From: Gordonia mangrovi
GTDB lineage: Bacteria; Actinomycetota; Actinomycetes; Mycobacteriales; Mycobacteriaceae
Direction: 5' to 3'
NCBI RefSeq assembly: GCF_024734075.1
Contig: NZ_CP102850.1
Span: 3,410,001-3,474,000, forward strand
Length of the DNA: 64,000 bases
The notes under the pieces were generated by a model. It saw only the letters and a program-made list of their open reading frames with translations, did no database searches and had not been told where the DNA came from. A program made the position numbers and the translations under genes. Shown piece after piece: positions 37,469 to 45,311 of the stretch (positions within the stretch are counted from its first letter, which is position 1; each line of letters begins with the position of its first letter).

Positions 37469-39877
37469 TTAGAAGGCCAGCTTCCGTCCGATGACCTTGT
37501 CGCTTTCGAGCTTGTCGAGCTCGGCGGCCGTCACCCCGATCCCGGTGAGGATCTCGGTGTTGTGCTCTCCCAGCAGAGGTGCCGGGCGCATGTCGAACTG
37601 CTCGGGTGCCGAGGAGAAGCGGATCGGCAGCGTGGTGTGCCGCGCGGTGCCGTTGACCGCGTGGTCGACCTGCGCGAAGAACCTCCGGAACTCCAGTTGC
37701 GGCAGTTCGGTCTGCCGATGTGGCTGCATGACCTTGGCGACCGGAACTCCGGCATCCCAGAGCGTGTCGACGATTTCGTCGTCGCTACGCACGCGGCACC
37801 ACTGTCCGAGCTTCTCGTCGATGAGGTCGTGTGCGGCACGCCGGCCGTCGGCCGATTCCAGCGCCGGGTCGAGTGCCCATTCGGGTGACCCGAGCGCCTC
37901 GCGCAGGATCGACCACTGAGCATCGGTCTCGACGGCGATGGCCACCCAACAGTCGTCTCGTCCGAACTCGTCGGTGCCGGCCGACTGATAGAGGTTCTGC
38001 GGGGCCGCGACGGGGCCGCGGTTGCCGTCGCGATTGAGCAGCTTGCCGTATGCCGAGTATTCGATGACCTGCTCGGCGGACACGTTCAGCGCGGCTTCGA
38101 TCATGCTGGCCTCGACCAGGGTTCCCGCACCGGTACGGTCGCGGTGCGCCAGCGCGACGAGCAGCCCGTTGAGTGCGTGGATACCGGCGTTGGGGTCGCC
38201 GATGGAGTACGGCTCGACGGGATTCTGGTCGGGATGGCCGGTGAGCCAGGTCAATCCGGACGCATCCTCGATGACATAGGCGAACGCCGCCTTGTCCTTC
38301 CACGGCCCGTCGAGGCCGAAGCCGGGCATACGCACCATGATGATGTCGGGGCGCAGTGCCTTGACCGACTCGTAGTCCATGCCGATCTGATCCAGCACCC
38401 GCGGCGTGTAGTTCTCGACCAACACATCGCACGTCTTCACCAGCTCCTTGAGGAGCTCCCGACCCTGCTCGGTCTGGATGTTGAGGGTCACGCCCTTCTT
38501 GTTGGTGTTGAGTCCGGCGAAGATCGGCGACTTCTCCCACCAGTTCTCGTCGGTCATCGGCACCCCGGCGATGAATCGTGTCATGTCAGGCCGAGACGTG
38601 GACTCGACGTGGATGACCTCGGCGCCGAGGGTGGCGAGGATGTGCGTGCACGACGGTCCCGCCCAGAACGCCGTCATGTCCAGCACCCGCATACCCTCGA
38701 ACGGTTTGCCGGTCGTCGTGGCCTGCTGACGATCACCCTTGTGATCCGGGGCCGACAGTTCCGCGCCAAGAGCCTCGGTGTGTTCGCCGAGACGTGGTGC
38801 CGGCTCGGGTTGGTGGAGGGCAAAGGAACTCATCCGATACGGATGTCCCGGTTGGGTGAACCCACGCGTCGGATTCTTGATGTAGGAGCCGCGTTCCTCG
38901 TGCTGGGCGAGTTCGGGCAGGTTGGCGCCGTTGCCCACGGCGGCGTTGGGGATTCGGAAGGCCGTCGCCGCCTCACACACCTCGTCGACGGTGCGTTCCG
39001 AGATCCACGCGTAGATGTCCGTGGCGAATTCGGCAGCACGGGTGGTGATCTGGAGTGGCTGGTCGTTGTCGATCCACTCGGGATGCCCGACCATGACGCA
39101 CAGGTCGTTCCACTGCTGAGCGGTTGCACAGCCCAGTGCCACCATGCCGTCCGACGCCTGGGATACGCCGGGGATGAAGATCGATCGCTCGGACCGGAAG
39201 GGGCGGCCACGCAGCTCCTGGAAGGTGGTGGAATGATAGGTGAGTCCCTGGATCTCGGTCTCCAGCATGGACAGGTCGACGAGTTCGCCGGCACCGCCGC
39301 GCAATACGGAAGTCATGGTGGCGGCGGCAGCGTAGGCGCCGGCGAACCACTCACCGATTCGTCCGCCCACGTGCACCGGAGCGCGGTCGGGTGCACCGCG
39401 CCCGAGTCCGACGATGCCGCCCGACCACGCCTGCAAGGTGAACTCGGTTGCCGCTCGCTCGCTCCACGGACCTTCGAGACCGAACGGCGTGATCGCGGTG
39501 ACCACCAGGTGGGGATGCGCGTCGCAGATCGCCGACGGTGCAAGGGCGGTCTGCGCGGTCAGCCGCGATCCGCGTGACCACACCACCGCGTCGGCTTTCG
39601 ACAACAACCGGTTGAGCATGTCGAGATCGGCAGCGACGTCGGGGTCGACGACAAGACTCTCCTTGGAACAGGCGAGATAGTCGAACAGAGCGCCGTCGGA
39701 GTCGGTGTCGGCAGCTGACCCTGACGCTGACCAGGACCGTAGCGAATCACCCTCTGGCGGTTCGACTGTGACGACGCGGGCGCCGCCGTCGGCGAGCATC
39801 TTGGTGCAATAGGCACCAGCGATCCCGTCGGACATGTCGACGACGAGGTAGTTGTCCAAGGGGGTGGGTGCGGACAT
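37469..39877 (-). CDS. Tandem-domain family III (CaiB/BaiF) CoA-transferase
   Basis: 802 residues made of two family III units. The C-terminal unit (about 395-802) has GMRVLDMTAFWAGP, ENYTPRVLDQIG, and Asp561 in YSIGDPNAG, the aspartate that forms the acyl intermediate. The N-terminal unit (1-370) keeps the fold (YLVVDMSDGIAGAYCTKMLADGGA) but has Glu176 in GRIGEWFAG at the matching place. The second unit is probably the active one. It would move CoA between acids, activating an acidic substrate. It is 69 bases downstream of an atypical crotonase gene. Confidence 0.92.
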   Translation of the reverse strand: MSAPTPLDNYLVVDMSDGIAGAYCTKMLADGGARVVTVEPPEGDSLRSWSASGSAADTDSDGALFDYLACSKESLVVDPDVAADLDMLNRLLSKADAVVWSRGSRLTAQTALAPSAICDAHPHLVVTAITPFGLEGPWSERAATEFTLQAWSGGIVGLGRGAPDRAPVHVGGRIGEWFAGAYAAAATMTSVLRGGAGELVDLSMLETEIQGLTYHSTTFQELRGRPFRSERSIFIPGVSQASDGMVALGCATAQQWNDLCVMVGHPEWIDNDQPLQITTRAAEFATDIYAWISERTVDEVCEAATAFRIPNAAVGNGANLPELAQHEERGSYIKNPTRGFTQPGHPYRMSSFALHQPEPAPRLGEHTEALGAELSAPDHKGDRQQATTTGKPFEGMRVLDMTAFWAGPSCTHILATLGAEVIHVESTSRPDMTRFIAGVPMTDENWWEKSPIFAGLNTNKKGVTLNIQTEQGRELLKELVKTCDVLVENYTPRVLDQIGMDYESVKALRPDIIMVRMPGFGLDGPWKDKAAFAYVIEDASGLTWLTGHPDQNPVEPYSIGDPNAGIHALNGLLVALAHRDRTGAGTLVEASMIEAALNVSAEQVIEYSAYGKLLNRDGNRGPVAAPQNLYQSAGTDEFGRDDCWVAIAVETDAQWSILREALGSPEWALDPALESADGRRAAHDLIDEKLGQWCRVRSDDEIVDTLWDAGVPVAKVMQPHRQTELPQLEFRRFFAQVDHAVNGTARHTTLPIRFSSAPEQFDMRPAPLLGEHNTEILTGIGVTAAELDKLESDKVIGRKLAF

Positions 39878-39946
39878 CGGCGGACCTGACCTTTCTCACA
39901 TGGGCTTGTCGGGGAGTCGGGATGGCGACGGGTGGCAGGGGAACGG

Positions 39947-40942
39947 TCAGGGCCGGCGACGACCCGACTTGCTGAGCCGGAAGTCCGGAGGGAACTGGTC
40001 GTCGTTGGATTTGACGGCGTTGTTGATACCGGCCGACAAGGTGTCCTCATCGAGGCTGAGGTCTGCGGCGTCGGGCATCGCCGTGCCGCCGAGTGACTCG
40101 AACAGGGCAGTGATCATGCTGCCCATGTATTCGCCCTGCTGCTGCTTCATCAGCTCGAAGAAGATCTTCTGCATGAACACGGTGTCCGTGGGACGGGTAC
40201 GCGCGCAGGCGAGTGCGTACTTCTCCACCTCTACCTCGAGTTCCTCCCGGGGGACCACGCGATTGGCGAAGTTGCAGTCGTACATCTCCTGCGCGGTGAA
40301 CGGCCGGCCGGTGAACACCATCTCCTGGAACTTGCGAATGCCCATGGTCTGGGCCCATGTCCACATCCGAGGCCCGAAACCGATGTAGCGGAAGGCGGGA
40401 TGACCGAACAGTGTGTCGTCACTCGCGATGACCAGGTCTGCGTCGGCGGCCTGGTAGAAGTGCCAGCCGTAGCAGTAGCCCTTCGCCTCGACGATGCTGA
40501 TCTTCTTGAAGTCCTGAAGGCTGCGGCAGCCGGCCGCCGAGTTCGCATACCACTGGGTTATCGACGCGCCGCGCCGGTAGGAGCCGGGCGGAGGGAAGTT
40601 GATGGCATCGGCGTCGTCGACACGCAGCTCCCGGATGCGGCCTGCCGCGGTCGGATCCATCTCCATTTCCATCGCCTCGGGAATGTCTGCGCCAGAACCG
40701 AAGTTGGATCCGACTCCGCGGATCACCACCACCTTGACGTCGTCGTCGATCTCGGCGCGGTGTAGCAGGTCGGCGTAGCGCAATCGCGCATCTGCGGTGG
40801 GTGCGTTCAGGTGATCCGGGCGGTCGAAGGTGATGGTGGCGATCTTGGTTGCCGGGTCCTTGTCGTAGCGGATGATCTCCTCTGCGGTGGGATGTCGATC
40901 GTCTGACATCGTCGCCCCAGTCGTGTGAGTGGGATCTGTCAT
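39947..40942 (-). CDS. Atypical crotonase (enoyl-CoA hydratase fold)
   Basis: 331 residues, about 70 more than a standard hydratase. It starts well (ATITFDRPDHLNAP) and has the first oxyanion segment NFGSGADIPEA, then an extra ~40-residue stretch (RVDDADAINFPPPGSYRRG and beyond). Both catalytic Glu sites are changed: the Glu144 position reads GYCYGWHFYQ (Tyr163) and the Glu164 position FGHPAFRYIG (Ala183). Water addition by the classical route is therefore unlikely; C-C hydrolysis, decarboxylation or ring-opening are alternatives. ATG 40942 has GGAGG. It heads the four-gene operon; the gap upstream has a TCAATCAA-type operator. Confidence 0.85.
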   Translation of the reverse strand: MTDPTHTTGATMSDDRHPTAEEIIRYDKDPATKIATITFDRPDHLNAPTADARLRYADLLHRAEIDDDVKVVVIRGVGSNFGSGADIPEAMEMEMDPTAAGRIRELRVDDADAINFPPPGSYRRGASITQWYANSAAGCRSLQDFKKISIVEAKGYCYGWHFYQAADADLVIASDDTLFGHPAFRYIGFGPRMWTWAQTMGIRKFQEMVFTGRPFTAQEMYDCNFANRVVPREELEVEVEKYALACARTRPTDTVFMQKIFFELMKQQQGEYMGSMITALFESLGGTAMPDAADLSLDEDTLSAGINNAVKSNDDQFPPDFRLSKSGRRRP

Positions 40943-41308
40943 GGGAACCTCCGTATCGGCCGTGCGGTCGGATTCGCCAGATCTCTGGATCCGGATGGTC
41001 CGATGCACTGTTGCTCGGGTTGTGCGGAACGTCGAGGTGGGTCGCGCGAGGCGCCGGTGATCTGTATGTCCTTGCCCGACAACCGGTATGCGTACGCTGC
41101 CATCTCGAATGCGCAGCGCCTGAGCGGGATTGTGCGGTCACCCGCGCTCATGGCAGTAAGTGAACCGCATCACAGGCACAAAGTCAATCAACTGCTTGAT
41201 TTATGTTTGGTGGAACCCGTGGTCGACATGAGGGGACGCGGATCTGCGCAGCGCGCCCACCGGGGATCCCGAGGACCCGTGCTGGTCCAATGGGTACGTC
41301 GCTGCAGG
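40943..41308. promoter_or_regulatory. Promoter region of the crotonase operon
   Basis: 366 bases with no credible gene, between the 3' end of the TetR gene and the crotonase start. It holds the operator candidate at 41184-41201, about 240 bases upstream of the crotonase start. Confidence 0.5.
41184..41201. promoter_or_regulatory. Candidate TetR operator
   Basis: AATCAA-CTGC-TTGATT palindrome within TCAATCAACTGCTTGATT. The first 16 bases match the site at 42305-42320 at 14 positions. It lies downstream of the TetR gene (41309-41995) and upstream of the crotonase operon. Confidence 0.6.
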
Positions 41309-41995
41309 TCAGGCGGGTGTGACGGGCGCAGTCCAGATGCCCACGATGATGTCAACGAGGCCTGTGGCCATCTCGGACCACGTGTTGCGGATGAGTGGTA
41401 GCCCGTCGGCGAGTGCGCGCTCCCGCTGTGCGCACATGTTGATGATCAAGTGCAGCGCGCACTCGGTCCGCTCCGGTTGCACCTGGGCGGGGAGGAACGG
41501 CAAGCACTTGGACACGCCGTCCACCGTCTGCTGCAGGGACGGGGAGTCGCTCCATGACTCCTCGAGCATGACATCCCGGAGTTCGGGATCGGAGATGAGC
41601 TGGGCCCCGAACCGTGCGAACCACGTCGGCGAGCCGAGTTCGTCGAATCGCATGGTGATCGGACGGACCTGGCAATCGATCCAGTCGCGGATCTGGGTGG
41701 ATCCGCTGATCTGCTCGAGCATCGCCTCACGGGTGGGTTCGATGCCCTGATGAAAGCGCCTGACCAGTGCGCGAATCAGGTCGGTGCGACTTCCGAAGTG
41801 GTACCCGACGACCGCCGTGTTGCCCTGACCAGCTGCTTCGGCGATCTGCCGATTCGACACGGCATAGATCCCGTTCTCCGCGAAAAGGCGTTCGGCCGTG
41901 TCGAGGATCAGTTCCTGGGTGGCTTCCTTCTTGCGCTGGCGGGTCGCCGAACCGTGATCGGCCGGCTCGTCGGAGAAGCCCGACACGGTAGCCAT
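41309..41995 (-). CDS. TetR family transcriptional regulator
   Basis: 228 residues. The N-terminal DNA-binding domain spans about 20-70: ILDTAERLFAENGIYAVSNRQIAEAAGQGNTAVVGYHFGS in order, with the usual helix-turn-helix. The C-terminal part has a hydrophobic ligand-binding bundle. It is probably a repressor released by an acyl-CoA or aromatic ligand. Sites of a common motif occur on both sides (41184, 42164, 42305), so its targets may be the crotonase-CoA-transferase operon and the divergent SDR-P450-KstD operon. Confidence 0.92.
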   Translation of the reverse strand: MATVSGFSDEPADHGSATRQRKKEATQELILDTAERLFAENGIYAVSNRQIAEAAGQGNTAVVGYHFGSRTDLIRALVRRFHQGIEPTREAMLEQISGSTQIRDWIDCQVRPITMRFDELGSPTWFARFGAQLISDPELRDVMLEESWSDSPSLQQTVDGVSKCLPFLPAQVQPERTECALHLIINMCAQRERALADGLPLIRNTWSEMATGLVDIIVGIWTAPVTPA

Positions 41996-42163
41996 CCACC
42001 TGACCTCGCTTGTCCTCGACTGGGTTCGTCACAACTGTTCACCGCCGACGCGGACCTCCGCGCCGTGTGCGACGGACCGCAACACCTCGGCCGGATCCCG
42101 TCGCGCACGCGCTTCGTTGCGCAACCCTGCGGCGATTCAACCTTACCGCACGGGTAAAGCACC

Positions 42164-42174
42164 CGATTGATTGA
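42164..42174. promoter_or_regulatory. Half-site of the TetR motif
   Basis: CGATTGATTGA, the complement of TCAATCAATCG, which is the left part of the site at 42305. It lies about 170 bases upstream of the TetR start. The bases just after it (TACATGCGCGA) also occur beside the palindrome at 3259. Confidence 0.4.
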
Positions 42175-42304
42175 GTACATGCGCGATTCGTGCGTAGCGG
42201 ACCCCGTGGCGGCCGAATAGGCGGTATATCGACCCGTCCCGCCCGATGATTCGGCGACAAGATTCGCATGTCCGACTGAGCCGCCGACGTTGCGATCGCA
42301 AATT

Positions 42305-42320
42305 TCAATCAATCGCTTGA
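42305..42320. promoter_or_regulatory. Candidate TetR operator
   Basis: TCAATCAATCGCTTGA, 14 of 16 identical to the sequence at 41184. It is partly palindromic (TCAA....TTGA). Located between the TetR and the SDR operon. Confidence 0.55.
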
Positions 42321-42629
42321 CAACATTGTGTGACGCTGCCACTCTGGTTCGCAGAGTGAGACGTAGCACACACCTGGTCGTCCGGCCAGGGGCCAATGAC
42401 TCTTCCGCGGGCGGAGGACCGACACCGGTCGAGCGGGTTCGTCGTCCGAAGGCTTCCTTCCGCGGGTGCGCTGCACACTGTCCGCGGTCATCGATGGTCG
42501 GTGACCGCGGGTTCGCCAGAGCGTGCACGAGAGCGGCTTCCGGTGTGATCCGCTCCGGGACCTGTCGTCATCGGATCACAGTCATCCGAGCACATCCGCA
42601 ATCCCAACCAGATCGAAGGGCGCCACACA

Positions 42630-43496
42630 ATGACCAATGAGTTGTCTCAGAAGATCGCCGTCGTCACCGGTGGTGCGTCCGGGCTCGGCAGGGGCATCGT
42701 CGAGAAGTTCGTCGCCGAAGGTGCCCGCGTGGTCATCGCCGACGTGGACGAGGACGGCGGACGTGAACTCCGTGCGACCCTCGGCGACTCCGTCGAGTTC
42801 GTCCCGACCGATGTCTCTGTCCCCGATGAGATTGCGGCAGTGATAGATCACGCGGTGGCGAAGTTCGGGCGCCTCGATGTGATGGTCAACAACGCCGGGA
42901 TATCGGGCACCATGCACCCGAGCTTTCTCGACGACGACCTCGCGGACTTCGAGCGCGTGATGAAGGTCAACCTGCTCGGCGTCATGGCAGGTACGAAGTA
43001 CGCCGCGGCCCAGATGGCGAAGACAGGCGGTGGTTCGATCGTCAACATCTCCTCGATCGGCGGGATACAGGCCGGTGCCGCCGTACTGACCTACCGCGCC
43101 TCCAAGGCCGCGGTGATCCACTTCTCCAAGTCGGTGGCCATCGACCTCGCGCAACACGACGTTCGGGTGAACTGTATTGCTCCGGGGAGCATCCCGACTC
43201 CGCTTCTGGCCAAGTCGGCAGAGAAGATGGGCGCCGACGCCGATACCTTCGTCGCCATGGTCCGGCAGATGATGGCGGCCAACCGACCGCTCAAACGTGA
43301 CGGTTCCGAAGAAGACGTCGCCGAGGCCGCGCTTTTCCTGGCCTCCGAGCGGTCGCGCTACGTGACCGCGACGTTGCTGCCGGTGGACGGCGGGACGTCC
43401 GCCGGTGCGCCCACCCAGACTCAGCAGAGCGGCGGACAAGAGCGGAAGTCGGATGACTCCGAGCTCGTCGGCTCCGGTCGGGGTGGGGAGGGATGA
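42630..43496 (+). CDS. SDR family oxidoreductase (classical type)
   Basis: 288 residues with TGGASGLGRGI, the NNAGISG motif, and TYRASKAAV carrying the catalytic Tyr and Lys. The acidic residue at the end of beta2 (IADVDEDGG) favours NAD over NADP. There is no mycofactocin-type insertion. About 30 extra polar residues close the C-terminus (after LLPVDGGTSAG), an unusual tail. It would oxidise a hydroxyl group or reduce a ketone, perhaps of the P450 product. The stop overlaps the ferredoxin-reductase remnant by four bases. Confidence 0.9.
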   Translation: MTNELSQKIAVVTGGASGLGRGIVEKFVAEGARVVIADVDEDGGRELRATLGDSVEFVPTDVSVPDEIAAVIDHAVAKFGRLDVMVNNAGISGTMHPSFLDDDLADFERVMKVNLLGVMAGTKYAAAQMAKTGGGSIVNISSIGGIQAGAAVLTYRASKAAVIHFSKSVAIDLAQHDVRVNCIAPGSIPTPLLAKSAEKMGADADTFVAMVRQMMAANRPLKRDGSEEDVAEAALFLASERSRYVTATLLPVDGGTSAGAPTQTQQSGGQERKSDDSELVGSGRGGEG

Positions 43497-43720
43497 ACTA
43501 CGCCGCCGGCGTTCTCATCGTCGGCGCATCCGACGCCGGCCTGTCGACCGCAGACGCTTTGCGCCGCAGTGGGTATGGCCAGAAGAGCACCGTGATCGGA
43601 GCCGAACTGCACGCGCCGTGCGACCGGCCACCCCTGTCAAGGTATGGCCAAGCAGCCGCGCCGTCACCGGGGCCGGATCGGCCGAGCCGTCGAAGCGAAC
43701 GGATCTCCTGCCGCACGTGA
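43493..43720 (+). pseudogene. Truncated ferredoxin reductase remnant
   Basis: The first ~50 codons read like the N-terminus of an FAD-dependent ferredoxin reductase: a VLIVGASDAGLSTADALRR dinucleotide-fold start and a CDRPPLSR motif at the place of the usual RPPLSK. The frame then runs into unrelated Pro/Ser/Arg-rich sequence and ends after 75 codons, whereas these reductases have about 400 residues. Only 72 bases separate it from the ferredoxin, so most of the gene appears deleted. Its ATG overlaps the SDR stop, as an intact operon gene would. Confidence 0.7.
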
Positions 43721-43792
43721 AGCCACCAGACAGTGTTCAGCCCAACAACTCTGACCGCGGCGCAGCCGGCGGCCCTCAGCTAGGAGAACCCC

Positions 43793-43987
43793 ATGAAGAT
43801 CACCATCGATCAGGACAAATGTATCGCGTCGGGCCAGTGCGTTGCGGCCGCAGATGCGGTCTTCGATCAGCGAGATGACGACGGTATCGCGTTTCTGATC
43901 GATGAGGATCCGCCGACGTCGGAGGCCGATGACGTCCGGCACGCGGCAGCGGTCTGCCCTGCCCTGGCCATCGTCGTCGACGACTGA
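43793..43987 (+). CDS. 3Fe-4S ferredoxin
   Basis: 64 residues with Cys10, Cys16 and Cys55 (CIASGQC and VCPALAI), the three-cysteine pattern of actinobacterial P450-partner ferredoxins. It would carry electrons to the P450 encoded 47 bases downstream. Preceded by an AGGAGAA box. The reductase normally found beside such a pair is broken here, so electrons must come from a reductase encoded elsewhere. Confidence 0.92.
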   Translation: MKITIDQDKCIASGQCVAAADAVFDQRDDDGIAFLIDEDPPTSEADDVRHAAAVCPALAIVVDD

Positions 43988-44034
43988 CCGGTTCGCAGTT
44001 TCCCGCACCCCGACCCTGCAAAGGACCAGAACTC

Positions 44035-45264
44035 ATGTCAGAAACCGTGACCGAAGTACAGAACGAGACACCCTACTTCCCGATGGAGCGGGATTCGCGA
44101 TGCCCCTTCGCCCCTCCGGACGGAACCAGGAGGCTACGCGAGATCAATCCGGTCAGTCGGGTCGAGATCTGGGATGGCTCCACGCCCTGGTTGATCACCG
44201 GGCTCGAGGCGCAGAAGGCGCTCCTGGGCGATCCGCGGATCAGCGTCGACGAGACGCTGCCCGGGTTCCCGCACTGGAACGAGGGGATGAAGGCCAATGT
44301 CTCGATCCGGCCGAAATCTGTGTTCAACTCCGACGGTGAGGAGCACGCCCGATTCCGTCGGATGATGACGCGCGCGTTCACCGTCAAGCGTGTCAAGGCC
44401 CTTCGGCCGTTCATCCAACAGACCGTCGACGAGTTGCTCGACGCGATGGTGGACGGACCCCGGCCGGCCGACCTGGTGACCGCGGTGGCTCTTCCGGTCC
44501 CGTCGATCGTGATCTGCCAGATGCTCGGGGTGCCCTACGAGAATCACGATTTCTTTCAGGAGAATTCGGTCCAGGCCGTCGACCGGTATGCCACGCCGGA
44601 AGAGAACATGCAGGCGTTCGCCAACATGTTCTTGTTCATGCACGAGATCGTCGAGAAGAAGATGGTCGATCCGGCCGACGATGTGCTCAGTGATTTCGCC
44701 GGCTATGCCCGGGACGGCGAGATCGACGCCGCCGAAGCCGCCCAGATGGGCTTGGGGATGCTCATCGCCGGACACGAGACGAGCGCCAACATGATCGCGC
44801 TCGGCACACTCGCGCTGTTGCAGAACCCGGATCAACTCGCACTCATCCGCGACGCCGATGACGACCACGTCGTGGTGAACGCGGTCGAGGAGATGATGCG
44901 CTACCTCGGTATCATCCACAATGGCCAGCGTCGAATCGCGCTCGAGGACATCGAGATCTCCGGTCAGACGATCCGTGCGGGCGACGGCGTGATCGTCGAA
45001 CTCAGCTCCTCCAACTGGGATCCGGCGGCCTTCCCGGAACCGGAGAAGCTCGACATCACCCGCTCGGCGCGCCTGCACACCGGCTTCGGTTTCGGACCCC
45101 ACCAGTGCATCGGCCAACAACTGGCGCGGGCCGAACTGCAGATCGTGTATCGCACGCTGTTCACCCGACTGCCCGATCTCCGAATCGCGGTCGAGCCCGA
45201 GACGATCGAGTTCAAATCCGATCGACTGGCCTACGGGGTGTACTCGCTGCCGGTGACATGGTGA
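44035..45264 (+). CDS. Cytochrome P450, CYP105-like
   Basis: 409 residues. I-helix GMLIAGHETSANM, K-helix EEMMRYLG and heme loop FGFGPHQCIGQQLARAEL with Cys358. The N-terminal NPVSRVEIWDGSTPWLITG and the heme-loop wording resemble the CYP105 group, which hydroxylates terpenoids, steroids and drugs. It follows its ferredoxin and precedes a KstD-like enzyme, implying that hydroxylation and ring dehydrogenation act on the same compound series (inference). Confidence 0.93.
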   Translation: MSETVTEVQNETPYFPMERDSRCPFAPPDGTRRLREINPVSRVEIWDGSTPWLITGLEAQKALLGDPRISVDETLPGFPHWNEGMKANVSIRPKSVFNSDGEEHARFRRMMTRAFTVKRVKALRPFIQQTVDELLDAMVDGPRPADLVTAVALPVPSIVICQMLGVPYENHDFFQENSVQAVDRYATPEENMQAFANMFLFMHEIVEKKMVDPADDVLSDFAGYARDGEIDAAEAAQMGLGMLIAGHETSANMIALGTLALLQNPDQLALIRDADDDHVVVNAVEEMMRYLGIIHNGQRRIALEDIEISGQTIRAGDGVIVELSSSNWDPAAFPEPEKLDITRSARLHTGFGFGPHQCIGQQLARAELQIVYRTLFTRLPDLRIAVEPETIEFKSDRLAYGVYSLPVTW

Positions 45265-45311
45265 TCGGTCTTCAGAAGGCGTTCGGCAACATCGACTCTC
45301 GGAACTGAGGT

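Larger units (their letters stand above)
41996..42629. promoter_or_regulatory. Long divergent intergenic region, TetR / SDR
   Basis: 634 bases with no convincing coding frame. It carries a half-site at 42164-42174 and a fuller site at 42305-42320. The SDR start is more than 300 bases beyond the second site, so a long leader or an unrecognised small feature is possible. I saw no tRNA or clear riboswitch fold. Confidence 0.45.

Noticed and set aside
40939..41151. Short minus-strand frame upstream of the crotonase gene
   Set aside because: Composition is unlike a protein, no ribosome site; it lies in the promoter region.
42310..42320. KstR2-type operator (CAAG-N2-CTTG)
   Set aside because: Only the CTTGA half is present; the left half reads TCAATCAA, so I describe it as a different motif.
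43405..43878. Plus-strand frame overlapping the SDR end, the reductase remnant and the ferredoxin
   Set aside because: Out of frame with all three and Arg/Ser-rich; its middle may include frameshifted reductase sequence but I could not match it to the family.
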